From Woeseiaceae bacterium (lineage in GTDB: Bacteria; Pseudomonadota; Gammaproteobacteria; Steroidobacterales; Woeseiaceae): DNA of 64,000 nucleotides. Under the pieces are notes generated by a model, which was given only the letters and a program-made list of their open reading frames with translations, ran no database searches and was not told the origin of the DNA. This document shows positions 59,551 through 64,000 of this stretch, piece by piece (the first letter of the stretch is position 1; every line of letters begins with the position of its first letter). The stretch spans positions 43,433 to 107,432 of the forward strand of contig JANQMR010000015.1 in the NCBI GenBank assembly GCA_028279985.1, in the 5' to 3' direction. The position numbers and the translations under genes are program-made.

Positions 59551-60195
59551 GCGCCAGGTCTGGTTTTGTGACGGTGCAGGTGCTGCGAAGGCTTCACAGG
59601 TCAGGATGGCTGCATTCGGATTGTGATCTGGGTCTCTGACGGATGCATAGCGGATGAGCTGGATACCTTCTGCGCGCGCGACCTCTTCGAGTTGCTGGCA
59701 GGGCTCGTAGTCAGTCGGGTGCATCCAAATATCGCTGGCGTCTGAGAACGGCTTTGTTGTGAGGTCGATGGCGGTTTTCGTTGTGACGGGAACATCGAAA
59801 GCCGTGTGTTCGCTTGGCTGGGCCGGAAAGGGCGTGCCAGGGGAGTCCGCATAGAAGAGCAGTAGATGGAACGCCGTTTCGATGATTGCGGTCCTAGGTT
59901 CTTCTGAGACGTAGTAGACACCGGGTGTCGGTCCGGCTCTGCGGAAACGAGAGCCATTCGGGTATAGTGCGTAGCGGAACGGTGTCATGTAGAGATAGTG
60001 CAGACCTTCGCATTCCGGCGGAACGGGCGGCTTGGTGTTTTCCAGAATATCTTCCAGCAGGTGTTGCTCATCCAGCGTGTCGACGAGTTGAAGCGTGGAG
60101 ATAACGTGCTGCGCCTCCACGCAACGCCAGAAAGTTTTGTCGACGAGCGTCAGCTCATAGCGGAGCGCGTCTGGAATCCAGATAGGCAAGGCCAT
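59434..60195 (-). CDS. RES-domain toxin
   Basis: RES proteins are ADP-ribosyltransferase-fold toxins that degrade NAD+. The 253-residue protein has FWRCVEAQHVISTLQLVDTL, YALYPNGSRFRRAGPTPGVY, YVSEEPRTAIIETAFH (Arg, Tyr and Glu candidate NAD-site residues) and YASVRDPDHNPNAAILTC. It overlaps the 3' end of the Xre antitoxin gene by 41 bp, the usual antitoxin-first order. It is somewhat longer than minimal RES toxins. Its 3' end abuts the truncated integrase. Confidence 0.9.
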   Translation of the reverse strand: MALPIWIPDALRYELTLVDKTFWRCVEAQHVISTLQLVDTLDEQHLLEDILENTKPPVPPECEGLHYLYMTPFRYALYPNGSRFRRAGPTPGVYYVSEEPRTAIIETAFHLLLFYADSPGTPFPAQPSEHTAFDVPVTTKTAIDLTTKPFSDASDIWMHPTDYEPCQQLEEVARAEGIQLIRYASVRDPDHNPNAAILTCEAFAAPAPSQNQTWRLWFNKAGVHAICEFLGEKFSVSPEQWVDDERLQKVDWS

Positions 60196-60532
60196 GGGTC
60201 AGTCCTGTAATCGTCTTGATCTGATCGAGAGGACGACCGCCAAGCGCCCGGTTGTCATTGCGCAGCCAGGCATGGGCCACTGTTCCATCGCCGCCTGTGA
60301 TGGCATCAAGCGACCGGAACAGGCGAACGAACAGCGCGCCGAGTTCAAAGGCCTTTGAGCCTTCTTCAAGCCGAAACTCATCCTTTCGCATCCTGGATAC
60401 GGTCGGTTCCGAAACCCCCAGAATCGTGGCGAGATCCTTTCCGGAAAGCCCTAGCTTCTCGGCAGCGCGCACAACCGCCATGGTCATGACGCGTGTCCGT
60501 TCCTGGCCATCCACTGCGAGTGTCTGTGACAT
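60155..60532 (-). CDS. Xre/MbcA/ParS-type antitoxin
   Basis: The 125-residue protein has an Xre-like HTH (LGLSGKDLATILGVSEPTVS) and the C-terminal DUF2384 toxin-binding domain (AFELGALFVRLFRSLDAITG, then AHAWLRNDNRALGGRPLDQI). This is the standard partner of RES toxins: it blocks the toxin's active site and represses the operon. Two copies of a CTTTCT-N2-AGAAA palindrome lie directly upstream as likely operators. Confidence 0.93.
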   Translation of the reverse strand: MSQTLAVDGQERTRVMTMAVVRAAEKLGLSGKDLATILGVSEPTVSRMRKDEFRLEEGSKAFELGALFVRLFRSLDAITGGDGTVAHAWLRNDNRALGGRPLDQIKTITGLTHGLAYLDSRRAPL

Positions 60533-60541
60533 CGAATTATC

Positions 60542-60583
60542 CTTTCTTTAGAAAGAATATATAACGCTTCTTTCTGTAGAAAT
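60542..60583 (-). promoter_or_regulatory. RES-Xre promoter with two operator palindromes
   Basis: CTTTCTTTAGAAAG (60542-60555) is a perfect 6-2-6 palindrome; CTTTCTGTAGAAAT (60570-60583) is nearly so. Their centres are 28 bp apart, close to whole helical turns, suiting cooperative binding. A minus-strand -10 such as TATATT (60557-60562 region) lies between them, so bound Xre would block transcription. Confidence 0.7.
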
Positions 60584-60780
60584 CAAGGTGGTGGGCTTTC
60601 GCGTTGAATTTCAGGGACTTGCCGACCGATTGCCGCTTCAATCCGATCAGCGGCGGACCGGCGCTTTTGCACCTCACGGTCAAAGCGATCGAAGAGCGGA
60701 AAGTACTTCTCGCCACAATAACGCACGACGAGGGCAGCGATCCTGCGACCTTCTTCGAGCTCTTTGAGAGAAATACTCAT
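60583..60780 (-). CDS. small island protein, function unknown
   Basis: The 65-residue ORF (MSISLKELEEGRRIAALVVR, then YFPLFDRFDREVQKRRSAAD) is helical and charged. It ends exactly at the edge of the second operator palindrome upstream of xre. The reading frame is good and the sequence resembles small ORFs that accompany island integrases, but I cannot assign a function. It may be transcribed with or ahead of the toxin-antitoxin genes. Confidence 0.6.
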   Translation of the reverse strand: MSISLKELEEGRRIAALVVRYCGEKYFPLFDRFDREVQKRRSAADRIEAAIGRQVPEIQRESPPP

Positions 60781-60898
60781 CGGATCGCTCGTTACCGGTT
60801 TAGCTGGCTTTCGCCCGGTTCCAGACCATCACGCCCGTACCTTCGTTTTCATTCTCGAAGAAGGCGGCACGCACGGGGCCCGCGCTGCGAGCGCGCCC

Positions 60899-60929
60899 GT
60901 CTGCCGCGAGCGTGGTTCGAGCCCCGTCA
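60899..60929. repeat. right attachment-like direct repeat (attR candidate)
   Basis: Matches 59137-59167 with two mismatches over 31 bp. Its last three bases are the tlpA stop codon. The pair encloses the integrase fragment, RES, Xre and the small ORF, about 1.8 kb in all. Confidence 0.75.
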
Positions 60930-61535
60930 AAGCGCTTGCAGCGCGCTGCTTGCGGCGGCCTTGTCGATCTCGCCGCGATCGAGACGGCCTAGCACGGCGG
61001 CAATCCGATCGAGCTCTTCCTGATGAATCTCGCCCAAGTGGGTGTTGATCAACTCGCCGTCGGCGGCGACGATCATCGTAAACGGCAGGCCGATCATCTC
61101 GACGCCGGAGTTCTCCGCAATGGCTATCGCCTCTTGCTGGCCGACCAGGATCGGGTAGTTGAACTCGGCCGCCTCGGCGTAGATAACGACTTCCTCGGGT
61201 TTGTCCACCGCGATGCCTATGACCTGGATGCCCGCGTCCGCGTGCTGTTCCTGGAACTTTTTCAGAAGCGGGATCTCGCGGCGGCAGGGCGGGCACCAGG
61301 TTGCCCAGAAATTGACCACGCGGTGTTTGCCGTGCCATTCCGAGAAGTCGCGCGGCCGGCCGGTTTCGTCGGGCAGTGAGAACGACGGATAGACGCCGCC
61401 CTGCATGTCCGGTGTCGCAGCGGTTTCGGTTGCCGCGGGTGCCTGGAGTTCAGATGCCTGTCGCGCGACGTAAAGCAGCGCGCCGGCCATCAGGGCGACG
61501 AGCGCGGTCCCGAAGACGAGAAGCGTTCTGGCCAT
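60927..61535 (-). CDS. TlpA-family thiol-disulphide reductase
   Basis: The 202-residue protein has an N-terminal membrane anchor (LLVFGTALVALMAGALLYVA) and a periplasmic thioredoxin-fold domain with the active site W80-C81-P-P-C84 (FWATWCPPCRREIP), VIGIAVDKPEEV and the cis-proline loop MIGLPFTMIV. It should keep periplasmic thiols reduced, receiving electrons from DsbD, whose gene lies 22 bp upstream on the same strand. Its stop codon is inside the right attachment-like repeat of the RES/Xre island. Confidence 0.93.
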   Translation of the reverse strand: MARTLLVFGTALVALMAGALLYVARQASELQAPAATETAATPDMQGGVYPSFSLPDETGRPRDFSEWHGKHRVVNFWATWCPPCRREIPLLKKFQEQHADAGIQVIGIAVDKPEEVVIYAEAAEFNYPILVGQQEAIAIAENSGVEMIGLPFTMIVAADGELINTHLGEIHQEELDRIAAVLGRLDRGEIDKAAASSALQAL

Positions 61536-61557
61536 CTATTGTTCTCGATTCCGTCGT

Positions 61558-63465
61558 TTAGTTACCTGAGGTCGCCTGCATTTGCGGTGCCGGCGCCGAC
61601 AGGGCCTTTTCTACGTGTTCGGCAAAGTCCCTTGCCTTCATGAAGCCCACGACCTCATAGCCGCTGCGCTGGACGCCGTCGGGGCCGAAGAAAACGATCG
61701 TCGGCGGGCCGTAAACGCCGAAGCGCCTGAGGAGCGCCTGGTCCGCCTCGTCGTTGGCCGTCACGTCGGCCTGCAACAGCACCGTGTCGGCGAGTACGTC
61801 CTGCACGGTTTCGTCGGTGAACGTGTAAGCCTCCATTTCCTTGCAGGCGACGCACCAGTCCGCGTAGAAATCGAGCATCGCCGTGCGCCCGCTCGCCGCC
61901 GCGGCTGCAACTTCGCGATCCAGGTCGTCGACGGTCTTGATCCGTTCGAACTCGAGACCGCGATGTTCCACCACGATCGCGCCGCCGCCGAAGTTCACGC
62001 CGGCCAGCGGCTGCAACGGGTTGCTTGCGCCGACCATCGAGCCGAACAGGAGTACGAGGCCGTACAACATGCCGAGCACGCCGAAACCCTTGCCGACCTT
62101 TTGCGCACCGCCCGCGTCCGTCCCGAGTGTCGTCAGGCCGCCCAGGAACACGCCGATCATGAATACCAGCACGCCCCACAGCGCCATCGTCACCGGTCCC
62201 GGCAGCATCCTCGACAACATCCAGATTGCAAGACCCAGCAGCATGAAGCCGAAGGCGTGTTTGACCGCCACCATCCAGGCGCCGGCTTTGGGCAGCAGGT
62301 GACCCTGCGCCGCGCCGACCAGGAGCAGCGGCGCACCCATGCCGAGGCTCATCGCAAACAGCGAGAGGCCGCCGCGGAACATGTCGCCGGTCTGTGCCAT
62401 GACCGTCAGCGCCGCGATCAGGGCCGGTGCGACGCAGGCCGTGACGATCAAGGCCGACAGTGCGCCCATCACGAAGGCGCCCACCGTGGTACCGCTTTTC
62501 TGGTTGCCGCTGATCGCCGCCAGGCGGCTCTGGATGCCGGAGGGCATCTGCAAGTCGTAGCCGCCGAACATCGCGATCGCAAGCAGGACGAAAAGCCCGG
62601 AAAAAATGCTCAGCACCCAGGGCTGATTGAATATCGCCTGCACCTGCAACCCGGCGGCAACGGCGATCACGCCGGCCGCGGTGTAGACGATCGACATCCC
62701 CATGACGTAACTGAAAGCGAGCACGAAGCCGCGGGTCGGCGTGGTTTTGCCGCCCTCGCCGGCGATGATCGAGGTCAGTATCGGCACCATCGGCAGGACG
62801 CAGGGCGTCAGCGAAAGCAGCAGGCCGATGCCGAAAAAGCTCAACAGGACCAGGCCCAGCTTGCCCTCTGTGATCAGTTTTGCGAGGCGTCCTTGCTCGG
62901 AAACCGGTTGACCGGGTCCGGCGGACAGGGCTGCAACGGCGCTTGCCGCCGGCAGCGAGACATCGATCGTCCGGGTCGTCGGCGGATAACAGAGGCCGTC
63001 TTCGGCGCAGCCCTGGTAACCGAGCGTCAAGCTCAGGTCCATTGCCTCGGGGGTGGCGCGGGCGAGCGGCAGTCTCGCGAATACGTCTTCGAGATAGACT
63101 TCGGACTCGCCGAAGAACTCGTCGTATTTGATTTTGCCTTCGGGCAACTCGAGCCGGCCGAGCTGGACATCGGTGCTCGCCGTCTCGACCGACATCTTGT
63201 CCTTGTACAAGTAATAACCGTCCGCGACCTGCCAGCTCACTTCGATCGTGTTGGCGTCGATCGGGATCAGAACCGGCTTGAAGGCCTCTTCGACCGGCAG
63301 GAACCCGAAGCCGTTGCTGTTGCCGAAAGCGCCGAAATCGAGTTTCGGCCTGCCGTCGGCCGCTTCGGCTTGCGCCACGGCCGGGCCGGCCGCGGTGGCG
63401 GCAATAGCGACAATTGCCGTGGCGACGACGGCAAGACGGATGCTGATCGCGCGCGGGTTCGTCAT
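61558..63465 (-). CDS. dsbD: thiol:disulphide interchange protein DsbD
   Basis: DsbD carries electrons from cytoplasmic thioredoxin across the inner membrane to periplasmic reductases such as TlpA. The 635-residue protein is complete: a signal peptide (about 1-31); DsbD-alpha domain with the cysteine pair in GCAEDGLCYPP; eight membrane helices with LLSLTPCVLPMVP and VTACVAPALIAAL; and DsbD-gamma with the thioredoxin-like MLDFYADWCVACKEME. Four of these cysteines are the known transmembrane relay. It is probably co-transcribed with tlpA. Confidence 0.97.
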   Translation of the reverse strand: MTNPRAISIRLAVVATAIVAIAATAAGPAVAQAEAADGRPKLDFGAFGNSNGFGFLPVEEAFKPVLIPIDANTIEVSWQVADGYYLYKDKMSVETASTDVQLGRLELPEGKIKYDEFFGESEVYLEDVFARLPLARATPEAMDLSLTLGYQGCAEDGLCYPPTTRTIDVSLPAASAVAALSAGPGQPVSEQGRLAKLITEGKLGLVLLSFFGIGLLLSLTPCVLPMVPILTSIIAGEGGKTTPTRGFVLAFSYVMGMSIVYTAAGVIAVAAGLQVQAIFNQPWVLSIFSGLFVLLAIAMFGGYDLQMPSGIQSRLAAISGNQKSGTTVGAFVMGALSALIVTACVAPALIAALTVMAQTGDMFRGGLSLFAMSLGMGAPLLLVGAAQGHLLPKAGAWMVAVKHAFGFMLLGLAIWMLSRMLPGPVTMALWGVLVFMIGVFLGGLTTLGTDAGGAQKVGKGFGVLGMLYGLVLLFGSMVGASNPLQPLAGVNFGGGAIVVEHRGLEFERIKTVDDLDREVAAAAASGRTAMLDFYADWCVACKEMEAYTFTDETVQDVLADTVLLQADVTANDEADQALLRRFGVYGPPTIVFFGPDGVQRSGYEVVGFMKARDFAEHVEKALSAPAPQMQATSGN

Positions 63466-63690
63466 GTGCGGTCGGTCCTTCCCTGAAGCTCGTCGAGGCC
63501 GGGCGCCGCTGCCCGGTCATGCAGTCCTTAGGACCGCGCCAATGCGGTGTTTGTTACCGCCGGTACCGGTTTCGGGTGAGCTCGGACGATCTCGGACGAT
63601 CTCGGCGCGGGGGCCGTCGGAGCATACCGCCGGTACCGTAGCTTGTCATCGGCGGCGGTCGCGTTTTCGTAGACATTCCGGCCGCAAATG

Positions 63691-63719
63691 CTTGAAATTT
63701 GGCGTTTCATGCCTATCAT
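63691..63719 (+). promoter_or_regulatory. groES promoter (sigma32-like, overlapping sigma70-like)
   Basis: CTTGAAA (63691-63697) with CCTATCAT (63712-63719) after 14 bases fits a sigma32 heat-shock promoter. The same bases give TTGAAA and TATCAT at 16-bp spacing for sigma70. The promoter runs into the CIRCE element, so HrcA would block it. Confidence 0.65.
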
Positions 63720-63745
63720 TAGCACTCCTCGCGGCCGAGTGCTAA
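63719..63745. promoter_or_regulatory. CIRCE element (HrcA operator)
   Basis: TTAGCACTC, nine bases, GAGTGCTAA: a perfect copy of the CIRCE inverted repeat. It is 63 bases upstream of the groES start. This shows that groESL is under HrcA repression in this organism, in addition to a sigma32-like promoter. Confidence 0.97.
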
Positions 63746-63808
63746 TCGCCTGTGCCCGAAGACTCAAAAGAAACATTTATTAATCAATGGCTTATAGGAG
63801 ATTAACCC

Positions 63809-64000
63809 ATGAAAATCCGTCCGCTTCATGATCGGGTTATCGTCAAGCGAATGGAGGAAGAGCGTACGTCGCCCGGCGGCATCGTGATTCCTGATGCCGC
63901 GACCGAAAAACCGATCAAAGGTGAGATCATCGCTGCCGGCAACGGCAAGATCCTGGACAACGGCGAGGTTCGTGCGCTGGACGTCAAGGTTGGCGACAAG
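63809..64000 (+). CDS. groES: co-chaperonin GroES (3' partial)
   Basis: The first 64 residues are visible before the window ends: [20 protein letters not shown], then the mobile loop region [20 protein letters not shown] and VKVGDK. GroES caps GroEL to enclose folding proteins. The ATG at 63809 has TAGGAG upstream. Regulation by HrcA (CIRCE) and probably sigma32. groEL should follow outside the window. Confidence 0.98.
   Translation, partial: MKIRPLHDRVIVKRMEEERTSPGGIVIPDAATEKPIKGEIIAAGNGKILDNGEVRALDVKVGDK

Larger units (their letters stand above)
63466..63808. other. divergent region between dsbD and groES
   Basis: The left part contains a 10-bp duplication (CTCGGACGAT at 63581 and 63591) and a 14-mer TACCGCCGGTACCG that occurs twice, about 70 bp apart (63555 and 63625). 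The right part contains the heat-shock promoter and CIRCE element of groES. A minus-strand frame across it (63528-63776) has no coding character. Confidence 0.7.

Noticed and set aside
61582..63486. 634-residue open frame on the plus strand
   Set aside because: Antisense to dsbD, with repetitive charged composition and no family signature.

Overview
ORGANISM. The window reads as a chromosomal segment of a high-GC gammaproteobacterium. The order groES / dsbD / tlpA / aroQ / accB / accC / prmA / zinc-ribbon protein / (dusB) / fis / purH / purD is a classic gammaproteobacterial cluster, and plsB, rhlB, trxA-rho, cysQ, yrfG and a HiPIP gene support this. I cannot name the genus; a Chromatiales- or Woeseiales-like marine lineage is a guess from the HiPIP and the gene mix. 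LAYOUT. 0-5.5 kb: end of a histidine-degradation operon (hutH partial, hutG), a small membrane protein, a HiPIP gene with a Fur-like box upstream, an aspartate-family aminotransferase and a DUF192 protein. 5.6-13.6 kb: one dense plus-strand operon of Bat/aerotolerance type (MoxR ATPase, DUF58, DUF4381, two VWA proteins, BatD) plus an alpha/beta hydrolase. 13.6-19.1 kb: OmpA-like envelope protein, small conserved protein, lipA, sohB, M48 lipoprotein protease. 19.2-23.9 kb: an orphan phage-tail-sheath-like gene directly upstream of a DUF1800 lipoprotein and a Tat-exported DUF1501 protein. 24.1-29.9 kb: S9 peptidase, two overlapping membrane-anchored GTPases, an alkyltransferase-like DNA-repair protein and a small hydrolase. 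30-41.7 kb: plsB, trhO, DUF465, cysQ, yrfG, rhlB, trxA, rho (N-terminally extended), a gamma-glutamylcyclotransferase-like protein, an aldo/keto reductase, an SGNH hydrolase and DUF2784. 41.8-48.5 kb: accessory zone. It starts with an AT-richer island holding a DNA methyltransferase divergent from a nuclease-like ORF and a HEAT-repeat ORF, bounded by an inverted duplication of the methyltransferase 3' end. It continues with an arsR-gshB pair, remnants of truncated genes (macro domain, GFA-type, probably SRPBCC) and a DUF6883/DUF4926 pair. 48.6-58.9 kb (minus strand): moeA, purD, purH, fis, a dusB remnant, a DUF3426 zinc-ribbon protein, prmA, accC, accB, aroQ. 58.9-60.9 kb: a small island with an integrase remnant, a RES/Xre toxin-antitoxin pair and a small protein, bounded by 31-bp direct repeats and inserted between aroQ and tlpA. 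61-64 kb: tlpA, dsbD, then CIRCE-controlled groES (cut by the window end). HOW THE GENES WORK TOGETHER. Most of the window is housekeeping: nucleotide biosynthesis (purHD), fatty-acid and phospholipid synthesis (accBC, plsB), transcription termination and RNA turnover (rho, rhlB), protein quality control (sohB, M48, groES), periplasmic redox (dsbD, tlpA). The accessory islands carry defence or stress functions. A recurring feature is short tandem duplications (units of 8-55 bp, 2-6 copies) lying over or just beside stop codons, and in a few cases over translation starts. There are also two long perfect or near-perfect hairpins that share a core motif.
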